Positions 41,576 through 50,111 are shown, numbered from the stretch's first letter. The stretch: DNA of 64,000 nucleotides from Streptomyces bottropensis ATCC 25435 (GCF_000383595.1 NZ_KB911581.1:124001-188000); one strand, 5' to 3'. Notes: generated by a model from the sequence alone, not told the origin. Made by a program: numbers and translations.

Positions 41576-41653
41576 TACCGCGGGGAACGGCGGTGGGCGG
41601 CCCGTACCCGCGGGGAAACGGCGGTGGGCGGCCCTACCCGCGGGGAACGGCGG
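41576..41653. repeat. 29-30 bp tandem repeat, three copies
   Basis: Copies begin at 41576, 41605 and 41635 with consensus TAC(C)CGCGGGGAA(A)CGGCGG, followed by TGGGCGGCCC. The third copy is partial. It lies in the gap 41308-41668, which I find otherwise non-coding, just downstream of the PAS-PP2C gene. Confidence 0.8.
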
Positions 41654-41668
41654 GGTCAGGCCGGCGGA

Positions 41669-44600
41669 TCATCCGACGGGGCCGTCGGGCGGGTCCGCCA
41701 GGGACTGTTCCGCCCAGATCACCTTGCCCTCGGGCAGGAAGCGGGTGCCCCAGCGCTGGGTGAACTGGGAGATGAGGAAGAGGCCCCGGCCGCCCTCGTC
41801 GCTGGTGCGCGGGTGACGCAGGTGGGGCGCGGTGGCGCCGCCGTCGAACACCTCGCAGATCAGGGTGCGTTCGAGGACGAGCCGGAGCCGGATGGGCCCG
41901 GCCGCGTGCCGGATCGCGTTGGTGACCAGCTCGCTGACGACCAGTTCGGTGGTGAACGCCAGCTCGTCCAGCCCCCACGCGCCGAGCTGCCGGGTGGTCG
42001 ACTTGCGGGCCTCCGCCACCAGCGCCGGGTCGGCCGGCAGCTCCCAGGAGGCGACCCGGTGGGCGGGCAGCCGCCGGGTGCGGGCGAGGAGGAGGGCGAC
42101 GTCGTCGGTGGGGCGCGCCGGGGCGAGGGCGTCGAGGACGCGCTGGGCGTGCCGTTCGAGGGAGGGCTCGGGCCGGGCCAGCGCGCGGCACAGCGCCTCG
42201 CGGGAGGCCTCGGCGAGCAGTCCGTCGGTGTGCAGGGCGATGACGGTGCCCTCGGGGAGTTCCAGCTCCAGCGCCTCGAAGGGCTGCTGGTCGACGCCGA
42301 GCGCGGGCCCCTCGGGCAGCTTCGGGAAGGTGACGGTGCCGTCCGGGGCGACCAGGGCCGGGGCCGACGGTCCGGCGGCGGCCATCGCGCACCTGCCCGA
42401 CACCGGGTCGTGGACGACGTACAGACAGCGGGCCCCGACCGTCTGGCCGCTGCCCCCGCCCGGCTCGGCACCCTCCTGCCGTGCCGACTTGGCGACCATG
42501 TCGTCGAGGTGGGCGAGCACCTCGTCCGGCGGCAGGTCCAGGTCGGCGAGGGTGCGTACGGCCGTACGCAGGCGGCCCATGGCCGCGGCGCCGTCGATGC
42601 CGTGGCCCGCGACCTCGCCGATGACGAGGGCGACACGGGCACCCGACAGCGGGATGACGTCGTACCAGTCGCCGCCGAGGCCGGTCAGTTCGTCGGCGGG
42701 CCGGTAGCGGGCGGCGACCTCGGCCGCGTCCTGCTCGGGCAGCCGGCGCGGCAGCAGGCTGCGCTGCAGGACGAGGGCGGCGTCGCGTTCGCGCGTGTAC
42801 CGGCGGGCGTTGTCGACGCAGACGGCGGCCCGGCCGACCAACTCCTCGGCGAGGCCCAGATCGACGGCGTCGAAGGGGTCCTGCCGGTCGCGCCGGAAGA
42901 ACGTGGTGATGCCGAGCGTGATGCCGCGCGCCCGCACCGGCACGATCATCACGCTGTGCAGCCCCAGCGCGTCCGCGGGCACCGTCCGGCCGCCCGGGAC
43001 CGCCCTGGCCCACTCGGCCGACAGCGGGTCGAGCCTCGGCTCCGTCCACGACCGGCCCTCGACCAGCGCCCGCACCGGCGGCGAGCCGGCCGCGTACGAG
43101 GCGACCGCGCCGATCTCCAGGACGGCCTCGGGCACCCCGGCGCGCACGGACTGCTGGGCGACCCGCCGCAGCAGGACGGAGTCGTCGCCGAGGGGGCCCG
43201 GTTCGGCTCCCCGCAGCACCGAGTCCAGCAGGTCCACGGTCACGAAGTCGGCGAGCGTCGGCACGACCACGTCCGCCAGCTCCTGCGCGGTACGGCCCAC
43301 GTCGAGGGTCCGGCCGATCTGGTCGCCGGCCCGGTCGAGCAGGGCCAGCCGGATGCGGGCGCGGTGCTGCTCCGACACGTCGACCACCGTGTAGTACACG
43401 CCGATCGGCCGCCCGTGGTCGTCCTCCAGCCGGGTGAACGACATGGCGTGCGCGGTCTCGCGGTGCGGTGACGACCGCAACCGGCCCACGTGCTCGTAGT
43501 CGAGCACCGGGACGCCCGTCTCCAGCACCAGCCGCATCTGCGTCTCGATGCGCTCGGCGTCGAGGCCCGGCTGCACCTCGGCGAGCCGCAGCCCGACCCG
43601 TTCGTGCGCCCGGCCGCCGCCGAACCGCTCCAGGGCCGCGTTCGACCACACGAACCGCAGCTCCGTGTCCACGATCGCTATGCCGACGGGCGACCACGCG
43701 GTCATCCGCTCCAGCACGGTCCGGCTCATGTCCCAGCCGGGGGCCTGCGTGGCATCGGAGACGAGAGCGACCCAGTGGGCGGCCTTGAGAGGGGCGGGGG
43801 AAGGGGAGGGCTGGGGTGCGGAGAGGGCCGGGGACGGGGGGAAGGGCAGACGGGCGGACGGGGACGGGAGGCCGGGGGCGGGCGTGTTCTGCCGGACCGC
43901 CGGCTTGCCGGAGCCCTGGGCGGCGGACCAGGTGCCGTGCCCCCGGACGGCCGGGCGCCCGGCTTCGGGCGCGGGCGGATGCGGGGTCGCCTGCGGGGTT
44001 GCCTGCGGCGCCGGTGACGCGGGCCGGGGCGATACGGACTGGGACGACGCGGCCCATGGCGACATGGCCCGGGGCGGGGCGGGCTTGGGCGGGAGCGTGC
44101 CCTGCCGGGACGGCGTCCCGGCGTTCGCGGAGGCCGGCAGGGTGCCCGTCTCCCGGGCGGGCGCGTGCCCGATCCCGGGCGGGGTCGGCGGTACGGGCCG
44201 GGGCGGCGCCGCAGGCGGCGTGGCGGAGTGGGCCATGTCGGGATAGCCGGGGCGCGGGGCGGGCCAGGCGGAGGGGGGCGGCGGCGAGGGGGCGACGGGG
44301 GTGGAAGCGGGGGCGCCGGGTGGGGCGGCTGAACCACCGGCCGGCCCGGCGGGAGCGGCGGGTCCGGTTGCCCGGGTCGAGCCGGCCTGACCGGTCGCAG
44401 GGGTCGAGCCCGTCGTTTCGGTGGAACCGGTGGAAGCGTGGGGACCGGCGGCGGGGGCCGCACTGGGCCGGGCGGCTGAACCGGGCCGCCCAGGGGAGCC
44501 GGTCGGGCCGGCCGCGGGAACCGCACCAGGCAGGGCGGCTGAACCGGCCCCACCGATGGAACCGGCGGAACCGACCGAGCCCACAGAAGAATCCGAGCCG

Positions 44601-45154
44601 CCCGCCGGAGCGAAACCACTCACCGGAGCCGTCGGGCTGTTCACCGCGTCGAGGTCGCCCACCGGACCCGAACCACCCACCGGACCCGAGCCTCCCGCCG
44701 GACCCGAACCACCCACCGCCCCCAACCCACCCACCGACGCTGAGCCACCCGTGTGACCCGTCGGGTGATCCGCCGTGTGACCCGTCGGGTGATCCGGCGA
44801 GGTCGCCTCGCGGGTGGGGACGACCCGGACCATCACCTTGATGCGGTGGCCGTCGCGGTGGCGGGCGGTGAGGATGCCGGACCAGCCGCCGAGGGCGCGA
44901 TGTGTTTCGGCCAGGCGCCCGATGCGTTCACCGTCCTCGTCGAGCAGGAGCGTGCGGACGCTGCGGCCGAGGATCTCGGCCGCCGGATACCCGAAGAGCC
45001 GCTCCGCGTCCCGGGTCCAGCTCGTCACGAACCCGTCCGCGTCGATCAGCAACGGCGCGGCATCGGCCACGTCGAAGCGCTGACGGGAAACGGCACTGTC
45101 CCTGTCGGTCCCCACGGCGACCCTCTCTGTCGCTGAGACGCCCTCCGGCCCCAT
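41669..45154 (-). CDS. PAS-PAS-GAF-PP2C-HATPase regulator of partner switching
   Basis: This 1161-residue cytoplasmic regulator has, in order: a PAS domain (residues 28-110, LLIDADGFVTSWTRDAERLF); a low-complexity linker of about 300 residues (GGSGPVGGSGP repeats, then Pro/Ala-rich); a second PAS (SPVGIAIVDTELRFVWSN); a GAF domain (DFVTVDLLDSVL to VCVDNARRY); a SpoIIE PP2C domain (ALVLQRSLLPRRLPEQ, GGDWYDVI, GEVAGHG, LHTDGLLAEA); and a C-terminal HATPase_c_2/RsbW-like domain (LVVSELVTNAIRHAAG, GGRGLFLI). It thus combines the phosphatase and anti-sigma-type kinase of a partner-switching circuit. AAGGTGA precedes ATG 45154. An inverted GTGTGAT pair lies upstream. Confidence 0.92.
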   Translation of the reverse strand: MGPEGVSATERVAVGTDRDSAVSRQRFDVADAAPLLIDADGFVTSWTRDAERLFGYPAAEILGRSVRTLLLDEDGERIGRLAETHRALGGWSGILTARHRDGHRIKVMVRVVPTREATSPDHPTGHTADHPTGHTGGSASVGGLGAVGGSGPAGGSGPVGGSGPVGDLDAVNSPTAPVSGFAPAGGSDSSVGSVGSAGSIGGAGSAALPGAVPAAGPTGSPGRPGSAARPSAAPAAGPHASTGSTETTGSTPATGQAGSTRATGPAAPAGPAGGSAAPPGAPASTPVAPSPPPPSAWPAPRPGYPDMAHSATPPAAPPRPVPPTPPGIGHAPARETGTLPASANAGTPSRQGTLPPKPAPPRAMSPWAASSQSVSPRPASPAPQATPQATPHPPAPEAGRPAVRGHGTWSAAQGSGKPAVRQNTPAPGLPSPSARLPFPPSPALSAPQPSPSPAPLKAAHWVALVSDATQAPGWDMSRTVLERMTAWSPVGIAIVDTELRFVWSNAALERFGGGRAHERVGLRLAEVQPGLDAERIETQMRLVLETGVPVLDYEHVGRLRSSPHRETAHAMSFTRLEDDHGRPIGVYYTVVDVSEQHRARIRLALLDRAGDQIGRTLDVGRTAQELADVVVPTLADFVTVDLLDSVLRGAEPGPLGDDSVLLRRVAQQSVRAGVPEAVLEIGAVASYAAGSPPVRALVEGRSWTEPRLDPLSAEWARAVPGGRTVPADALGLHSVMIVPVRARGITLGITTFFRRDRQDPFDAVDLGLAEELVGRAAVCVDNARRYTRERDAALVLQRSLLPRRLPEQDAAEVAARYRPADELTGLGGDWYDVIPLSGARVALVIGEVAGHGIDGAAAMGRLRTAVRTLADLDLPPDEVLAHLDDMVAKSARQEGAEPGGGSGQTVGARCLYVVHDPVSGRCAMAAAGPSAPALVAPDGTVTFPKLPEGPALGVDQQPFEALELELPEGTVIALHTDGLLAEASREALCRALARPEPSLERHAQRVLDALAPARPTDDVALLLARTRRLPAHRVASWELPADPALVAEARKSTTRQLGAWGLDELAFTTELVVSELVTNAIRHAAGPIRLRLVLERTLICEVFDGGATAPHLRHPRTSDEGGRGLFLISQFTQRWGTRFLPEGKVIWAEQSLADPPDGPVG

Positions 45155-45164
45155 TATTCACCTT

Positions 45165-45207
45165 GTGTGATCGCAGGTGGGCCAACTTGTGACGGCGCAA
45201 ATCACAC
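45165..45207. promoter_or_regulatory. Inverted pair GTGTGAT-N29-ATCACAC
   Basis: Perfect 7-bp arms (45165-45171 and 45201-45207) lie immediately upstream of the PAS-PP2C start codon. Half-sites resemble CRP-family TGTGA/TCACA, but the spacing is too long for a single CRP dimer. Confidence 0.35.
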
Positions 45208-45447
45208 GGTCGCACGCCGTGGCGCACGGACCGGCACGTGTCCAGCGCCCACCAGGCAGTCGACCGCCGTCGCGCGAGCCCTACGGGACCGGGCGGGATC
45301 GGGCGGGATCGGGCGTGATCGGGACGAAGCCGCCCGCCCGAACACCCCCCAAGCCGCACACACGGACCCCCGTCCCCCTCATCAGCCATGCAGCCGTACG
45401 CCGGTAATGCGCCCCTGTGCGCCCCCCAAGCTCCGGCGTGTCCAAAC

Positions 45448-45486
45448 GACCGCCCCCTCCGCGGGAGGGGTGCGGAGGGGGCGGTC
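45448..45486. terminator. Strong GC-rich terminator
   Basis: A perfect 15-bp inverted repeat (45448-45462 with 45472-45486) has a 9-base loop. It lies 70 bases past the stop of the leftward gene at 45556. The remaining gap up to 45154 holds three 10-bp GGGCGGGATC-type tandem copies (45291-45320) and no gene. Confidence 0.9.
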
Positions 45487-45555
45487 GATGGCCGATTGAG
45501 GCCGGTCGGGAGGCGAGGGCGGGACCGGGACCTGGGCCGGGACCGGGCCGAGGCG

Positions 45556-45939
45556 TCAGCAGTCGCGGAACTCCGGCGACTGGTTGAGGATCTGCGACCG
45601 CAGCGAGGTGAAGCGGACATACGTCGCACCGCCGCGCGCCTCCGCCGGGAAGACCGCCACCCGGTGGCAGTTCTGGAAGGCGAGCGCCACCCCGAAATGC
45701 CGCTCCAGGCTCCCCCGGATCGCGTCGCCGGACAGCGCCCGCAGCAGCTGCCCACGCTCGCGCTCCGACGGCGGCGGGTTCTGGTTGTCGGCGAACTCGG
45801 CGCTGCCCGCGCGCAGTTCACCGACGAGGGAGGCGATCAGCTCGTACGCGTACGGCAGCGACGTACGGACCGTCTCCATGAACTCCTCCTCCCGCACCTC
45901 ACCCTTCTCGGCATCGGCGAGCAGCTGCGGGGAGACCAT
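45556..45939 (-). CDS. Conserved hypothetical protein coupled to a CooC/MinD-like ATPase
   Basis: This 127-residue cytoplasmic protein reads MVSPQLLADAEKGEVREEEF, then METVRTSLPYAYELIASLVGEL, LLRALSGDAIRGSLERHFG and ATYVRFTSLRSQILNQSPEF. It is helical at the start and mixed at the end, with no known motif. No Shine-Dalgarno precedes ATG 45939, and the first 41 bases overlap the end of the ATPase gene. Translation therefore probably depends on the ATPase, or the two frames were one longer protein separated by a frameshift. A strong terminator follows. Confidence 0.75.
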   Translation of the reverse strand: MVSPQLLADAEKGEVREEEFMETVRTSLPYAYELIASLVGELRAGSAEFADNQNPPPSERERGQLLRALSGDAIRGSLERHFGVALAFQNCHRVAVFPAEARGGATYVRFTSLRSQILNQSPEFRDC

Positions 45940-46876
45940 CCGGACCGTGGCGGAACCCGGGGTCCACCTGCGCGGCCAGGTCGTGCCCGGTGGCGGCGTT
46001 GGCCCAGGCGGCGGCGTTGCGGAGATGGAACTCGACGGCGTGGCGCTGGAAGGTGGCCCAGTCCTTGGTGCGGGCGTCGACGGCGGCCTTCAGCTGTGTC
46101 AGCGTGTGCAGGTTGTGCGCCTCCAACTCGCCCTGCGGACGCCCCTGTTCCTGCGCGCGGACGTACGACGACTGCACGCAGTACGCCAGCAGGTCGTCGC
46201 CGACCTGCTCCTTGAGGAAGAGCAGGTCGTCCTCGCCGGTGACCTTGTTGCCGACGACGGCGATCGGGATGCCGAACTCGGCGGCGTGCTCCCGGTACTG
46301 CCGGTAGACGGACACGCTCTTCCGGGTCGGCTCGGCGACCAGGAAGGTCATGTCGAACCGGGTGAAGAGGCCGGAGGCGAAGGCGTCCGCGCCTGCGGTC
46401 ATGTCGACGACGACGTACTCGCCGGGCCCGTCCACCAGATGGTTGAGGTACAGCTCCACCGCGCCGAGCTTGGAGTGGTAGCAGGCCACGCCGAGGTCGT
46501 TCTCGTCGAAGGCGCCGGTGACCATGAGCGGCACCCCGTTCACGCGCTCGACATGCCGGCTGTGGATCTCGTCGTCCCCGAGCAGCCGCAGCAGCCGCGA
46601 ACCCCGGCCCGGCGGGGTCGTCTTCACCATGGCCTCGCGCGAGACGATCCGCGGATTCGTGCCGCGCAGATGATCCTTGATCTCGCCGGTGCGCGAACTC
46701 AGCGCCGGAGCGCCGAAGTCGTCCTCCTCGTCGAGGCCGAGCGCGTGCGCGAGATGCTGGTTGATGTCACCGTCGATCGCCACGAGCGGCGCGCCCGAGC
46801 GGGCGAGATGGCGGGCGAAGAGCGCGGAGAGCGTCGTCTTGCCGCTGCCGCCCTTGCCTACGAAGGCCACGCGCAT
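45899..46876 (-). CDS. CooC/MinD-family P-loop ATPase
   Basis: This 325-residue ATPase starts MRVAFVGKGGSGKTTLSALF, a deviant Walker A (KGGSGKTT) of the SIMIBI class. It continues with LVAIDGDINQHLAHALGL (switch I), YVVVDMTAGADAFASGLF (Walker B-like DMTAG, as in CooC/NifH-type proteins) and FLVAEPTRKSVSVYRQYRE. CooC-like members insert metals or act in protein maturation; MinD/ParA members position complexes. The last 15 residues (GPDGLPAAARRCREG) look unlike a natural terminus and overlap the downstream gene. The ATG at 46876 matches the normal family start. Confidence 0.87.
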   Translation of the reverse strand: MRVAFVGKGGSGKTTLSALFARHLARSGAPLVAIDGDINQHLAHALGLDEEDDFGAPALSSRTGEIKDHLRGTNPRIVSREAMVKTTPPGRGSRLLRLLGDDEIHSRHVERVNGVPLMVTGAFDENDLGVACYHSKLGAVELYLNHLVDGPGEYVVVDMTAGADAFASGLFTRFDMTFLVAEPTRKSVSVYRQYREHAAEFGIPIAVVGNKVTGEDDLLFLKEQVGDDLLAYCVQSSYVRAQEQGRPQGELEAHNLHTLTQLKAAVDARTKDWATFQRHAVEFHLRNAAAWANAATGHDLAAQVDPGFRHGPDGLPAAARRCREG

Positions 46877-46921
46877 GGACCGTCACCCCGCTCGCCCTCG
46901 GCGGCACCTTCGACGCCGATA

Positions 46922-47071
46922 ATGAAAATGGATGTCATGAACGTAGAGTCGGGAGCGGTGGCCGGGATTGTCAAATCCGCCCTATATGAACTCACCGGTA
47001 TGACCGGTGAGTTGGTGAACCCTTTGCGGTTCGGCGACCCGGCCTCCGGGCTCTCGCGAGGCCCTTCGTGA
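46922..47071 (+). CDS. Possible small protein (49 aa), atypical codon use
   Basis: The frame encodes MKMDVMNVESGAVAGIVK, then SALYELTGMTGELVNPLRF and a Gly/Ser-rich tail. The middle is amphipathic and protein-like, but codon use (AAA, GAT, ATT, CTA, TAT, TTG) is unlike neighbouring genes and no ribosome site is clear. A perfect 11-bp inverted repeat with a 3-base loop (46989-47013, AACTCACCGGT) lies inside it. It may instead be part of the divergent leader of the ATPase gene. Directly downstream (47058-47093) are three 12-bp GAGGCCCTTCGT copies. Confidence 0.25.
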   Translation: MKMDVMNVESGAVAGIVKSALYELTGMTGELVNPLRFGDPASGLSRGPS

Positions 47072-47202
47072 GGCCCTTCGTGAGGCCCTCGTGCGGCAAC
47101 TCGGAGGCACTGATTCCCTTTGTGTCCCAAATGTGCGGTGCGCAGGGTTCACGTGGGCCCGAGGGTGGCCGACCCAGGCAACCGGACGGACGTTTCACGA
47201 GG

Positions 47203-47236
47203 TTGACAGCCCCTACCCGTTGGTAAACGATGTGCA
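47203..47236 (+). promoter_or_regulatory. Housekeeping-type promoter before the LAETG gene
   Basis: TTGACA at 47203-47208, an exact -35 consensus, is followed after 15-17 bases by TAAACGAT as a candidate -10. It predicts a leader of about 140 bases before ATG 47387. Confidence 0.5.
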
Positions 47237-47386
47237 GACTCTGTGGTTCAAGTGACTCCTGGGCCCAGTGTTTTCTACGACCACTCACACCCTGGCGCGG
47301 CCGGACCGGCGTGACTTCGTGCTGCCGTCCTGTCGACATGCCTCGGGTGGGGTCCCGTACGTTCCGAGTTCGAGAATGGGATCTGC

Positions 47387-48349
47387 ATGTCCATAGTGAG
47401 ACGTGTCATCGTGACCCGCATGGTGGGAACGGGCATCGCCGCTCTCGCGCTGAGCGCGGCCGTGTCCGCTCCGGCCTTCGCCCAGGACACGCCCGGCGGC
47501 GAGGGCTGGGGCAAGAAGAGCTACGCCCCCGGCCAGGGCGCGGGCACGCCCACCGAGACCGACCGCTGCGAGTTCTCGCTGGACGGCGTGAAGTTCGCCG
47601 ACTGGGTCAAGCTCGACGAGCAGAACCTCAAGCCCACCGAGGACGGCAAGGTCCACATCAAGGTCCGCGCCGCCTCCGACGCCACGACCTGCACGGTCTC
47701 CCTCGCGTCCTACCTCGCCCACGGCCCGACCTTCGCCACCTCCGGCGAGCAGGTCCTCGTCGACTTCGACACGGTGACGGTCGCCCAGGGCGCGACGGAC
47801 TCCCTGGACATCGCGGTCCCCGACGCGGGCTGCTACGGCCAGGTCGACCTCTACCGGGGCAAGGTGAAGTTCGACGGCAAGCTCGACGCGAAGGACGGCT
47901 TCGAGCACGGCGACGTCCCCAAGGGCCCGGACCGCCCGGTCATCAAGGACAAGCTGATCGCGGCCTGGAACGGCGGCACGAAGGACTGCACGACGGAGCA
48001 GCCGCCTGCCGAGGAGAACCCCCCGGCGGAGGAGCAGCCCCCGGGCGGCGACCAGCCGCCCGCCGAGGAGCAGCCGCCGGCGGACGAGAAGCCCCCGGCG
48101 GACACGACCCCGCCGGCCGACGACAAGCCCCCGGCCGACGCGCCCCCGAAGGCCGAGTCCCCCTCGCCCTCTCCCTCCGACTCCACCCCCGGCGCCGCCA
48201 CCCCCAACGGCGGTGAGCCCGGCGACCTCGCCGAGACGGGCGGCGGCAACGCCATCCCGATCGCCATGGGCGCGGCGGGCCTCGTCGCCGCGGGCGGCGT
48301 GATCTTCGTGATGACGCGACGCAAGAGCACGAACCGCACGGCGTCGTGA
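47387..48349 (+). CDS. LAETG-anchored cell-surface protein (sortase substrate)
   Basis: This 320-residue protein has a signal peptide (VGTGIAALALSAAVSAPAFA, then QDTPG). A beta-rich globular domain (residues 50-205) contains CEFSLDGVKFADWVKL, TCTVSLASYLAHGP and CYGQVDLYRGKVKF. A Pro/Glu/Ala wall-spanning stretch (EEQPPADEKPPADTTPP repeats, residues 205-270) follows. The class E sortase signal is LAETG, with helix IPIAMGAAGLVAAGGVIFV and tail MTRRKSTN. LAxTG substrates are covalently displayed on aerial hyphae or cell walls in Streptomyces. The sortase itself is not in the window. Confidence 0.9.
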   Translation: MSIVRRVIVTRMVGTGIAALALSAAVSAPAFAQDTPGGEGWGKKSYAPGQGAGTPTETDRCEFSLDGVKFADWVKLDEQNLKPTEDGKVHIKVRAASDATTCTVSLASYLAHGPTFATSGEQVLVDFDTVTVAQGATDSLDIAVPDAGCYGQVDLYRGKVKFDGKLDAKDGFEHGDVPKGPDRPVIKDKLIAAWNGGTKDCTTEQPPAEENPPAEEQPPGGDQPPAEEQPPADEKPPADTTPPADDKPPADAPPKAESPSPSPSDSTPGAATPNGGEPGDLAETGGGNAIPIAMGAAGLVAAGGVIFVMTRRKSTNRTAS

Positions 48350-48358
48350 CGCGAAGCG

Positions 48359-48438
48359 TGAACGTCTGATCGCCTGAACGTCTGTTGGTCTGAACGTCTG
48401 ACGGTCTGAACGTCTGGTGGTCTGAACGTCCGCACGGA
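48359..48438. repeat. 16-bp tandem repeat (TGAACGTCTG + 6 bases), five copies
   Basis: Units start at 48359, 48375, 48391, 48407 and 48423. The first ten bases, TGAACGTCTG, are nearly invariant and the next six vary. They lie between the LAETG gene stop and its terminator. Confidence 0.85.
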
Positions 48439-48439
48439 T

Positions 48440-48476
48440 GTGGCGCCCGACCCTTTCTCCGAGGGCCGGGCGCCAC
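48440..48476. terminator. Terminator GTGGCGCCCG...CGGGCGCCAC
   Basis: A perfect 10-bp inverted repeat (48440-48449 with 48467-48476) lies between the converging LAETG gene and the leftward gene ending at 48496. Confidence 0.85.
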
Positions 48477-48495
48477 CTCCGTTCGTGCCCTCGGC

Positions 48496-48891
48496 TCAGC
48501 GGCCGGCTGTCGTGGCCGCGCCGCGAAAGCGGGTCAGGAGTGTCCGCGCCTGTGCGGCGTCGGCGTCGAAGAACTGCGTGGCCGGGGCGGGCGGTACAGC
48601 GGGCCCCTGCAGCCGGATCTCGTCGCAGGTGAAGCAGAACGCCGCCTCGAACAACGGCAGGTCGAGGACATCGTCGTACGCCCGCACACCCCACCCGGGG
48701 GAGAACCCGCAGCGGTGCTGCGTGCTGCCGGGCAGGCTTTCGACCAGGGCCAGGACCTCGGCGACCTCGTCCCCGGCCCAGTGGGCGACCACCTCACCGG
48801 GGTACGGGGCGCCCCGCCTTTCCGGGAGCCCGGAGATCCGGACGACTTCGATCAGCGCGGTGGCCGCGACGGCCGGTGCGGGAAGCTGCAT
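48496..48891 (-). CDS. Hypothetical protein
   Basis: This 131-residue soluble protein reads MQLPAPAVAATALIEVVRIS, then YPGEVVAHWAGDEVAEVLAL, CGFSPGWGVRAYDDVLDLPL, FEAAFCFTCDEIRLQG and ATQFFDADAAQARTLLTRF. Three Cys are present, including FTC near a conserved-looking FEAAF strand. Coding bias is typical, but no clear ribosome site precedes ATG 48891. I do not recognise the family. It lies 41 bases downstream of the propeller-like gene on the same strand. Confidence 0.65.
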   Translation of the reverse strand: MQLPAPAVAATALIEVVRISGLPERRGAPYPGEVVAHWAGDEVAEVLALVESLPGSTQHRCGFSPGWGVRAYDDVLDLPLFEAAFCFTCDEIRLQGPAVPPAPATQFFDADAAQARTLLTRFRGAATTAGR

Positions 48892-48932
48892 GGCCGCAGT
48901 CTGCCCGTGGTCGGGCCGGCTGTGGGTTTCGG

Positions 48933-50111
48933 CTACGCCGCGAGCAACTGTCCCGTGGACGTGACGGTGAACGCTCGCCCCCGTACGGCGAAGTCCGACG
49001 TACCGCCGTCGTCCGCCCAGGCGAGGAAGACGGACTCCGCTCCGTCGCCGAAGGCGGCCGCGGCGCAGAGCTGGAAACGGTCACCGGCTGTCGCCGTGCT
49101 GACCTGCACCTTGTCGCTGAGGGAGAGCGCGGTGTCGGAGCACATCTTCGCCATCACGGTGGGCACGGTGTCGAAGGTCGCCGCGCTCTTCTCCACCCAG
49201 GCGAGAAGGAAGCGTCCGCCCGGCAGTGCGGTGAGGGCAGGGCTGGAGCGGTTGAAGTCCCGGGGCTGCCCCGCGGTCACGCTGGTGACCTCGACGCCCC
49301 CGCCGCTCGGGTCGTAGACGCTGGCCTCCACGGTGGTCTGCGGGACACCGATGTCGCTGGGGCCGATACCGTCGACGTGCGCGACGACGAACCGTCCGTT
49401 GTCGAGCAGCGTGATCGCGTTGTCGCCCTTGAATCCCGAGGCGTTGGGCTGGACCTCGCCGCCCTGCGGCACCCCTTCGAAGTCGAAGACCCGGAAGGTG
49501 AGCCGGCCTCCGCCGATCGAGGAGGGGTCGGTGGTCCAGGCGATGGCGTAGTTCCCGTCCGCCAGTACCGTCACGGCCGGGTTCACATGGAACCCCTCGG
49601 TGGTGTTGACCGTGAACTCCGGCCCGGCCTTGATGCCTTCGGAGGTGAAACGCTGGGCCCGGATCCGCTGGTCCGCGCGGGAACCCGCCCATGTGACGAG
49701 GCAGCCGCCGTCGATCATGTTCGTGACGGACGGCCGGGTCGCCGGGTCGATGTCGGAGCCGTTGACCTGGACCTCGGGCCCCGACGGCTGCCCGCCGACG
49801 AACCGCCGCAGCTTCAGCTGCGGGCCGGGCGGAGGGTTGAACGCCTCTTCCCGCCACACGGCGAACGACGAGAACCCCGCGGACTCGACCGTCGGCCACT
49901 GCCGGTTGGTGTTCCCGCCGGGCGCCGCCGCCGGACTGCTGACCTGGAACTCCGCGCCGAGCTTGGTCCCCGTCACGCCCAGGTTCTGCCCCTTGATGCC
50001 GGCATTGCTCTCGTCCGCCCACATGGCCACGTACTGCGCACCGAAGACCGAGTCGACGGACGGTTGGAACTGAGCACCGCTGGTGGTCGTACTGACCGTG
50101 ATCTCACCCAT
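48933..50111 (-). CDS. Repeat (propeller-like) protein without signal peptide
   Basis: This 392-residue protein is built of repeated beta units of about 50 residues, such as FGAQYVAMWADESNAGIKGQ, FSSFAVWREEAFN, GGCLVTWAGSRADQRIRAQR, GNYAIAWTTDPSS, GRFVVAHVDG, GRFLLAWVEKSAATF and SVFLAWADDGGTSDFAVRGR. These resemble the calcium-type propeller or RTX-adjacent repeats found in large extracellular proteins, yet no signal peptide is visible (MGEITVSTTTSGAQFQPSVD). GGAG lies six bases before the ATG. Export by another route, or a cytoplasmic role, cannot be decided. Confidence 0.75.
   Translation of the reverse strand: MGEITVSTTTSGAQFQPSVDSVFGAQYVAMWADESNAGIKGQNLGVTGTKLGAEFQVSSPAAAPGGNTNRQWPTVESAGFSSFAVWREEAFNPPPGPQLKLRRFVGGQPSGPEVQVNGSDIDPATRPSVTNMIDGGCLVTWAGSRADQRIRAQRFTSEGIKAGPEFTVNTTEGFHVNPAVTVLADGNYAIAWTTDPSSIGGGRLTFRVFDFEGVPQGGEVQPNASGFKGDNAITLLDNGRFVVAHVDGIGPSDIGVPQTTVEASVYDPSGGGVEVTSVTAGQPRDFNRSSPALTALPGGRFLLAWVEKSAATFDTVPTVMAKMCSDTALSLSDKVQVSTATAGDRFQLCAAAAFGDGAESVFLAWADDGGTSDFAVRGRAFTVTSTGQLLAA

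Noticed and set aside
48359..48438. Tandem 16-bp units considered as a CRISPR array
   Set aside because: Repeats are too short, spacers are only six bases, and no cas genes are nearby.
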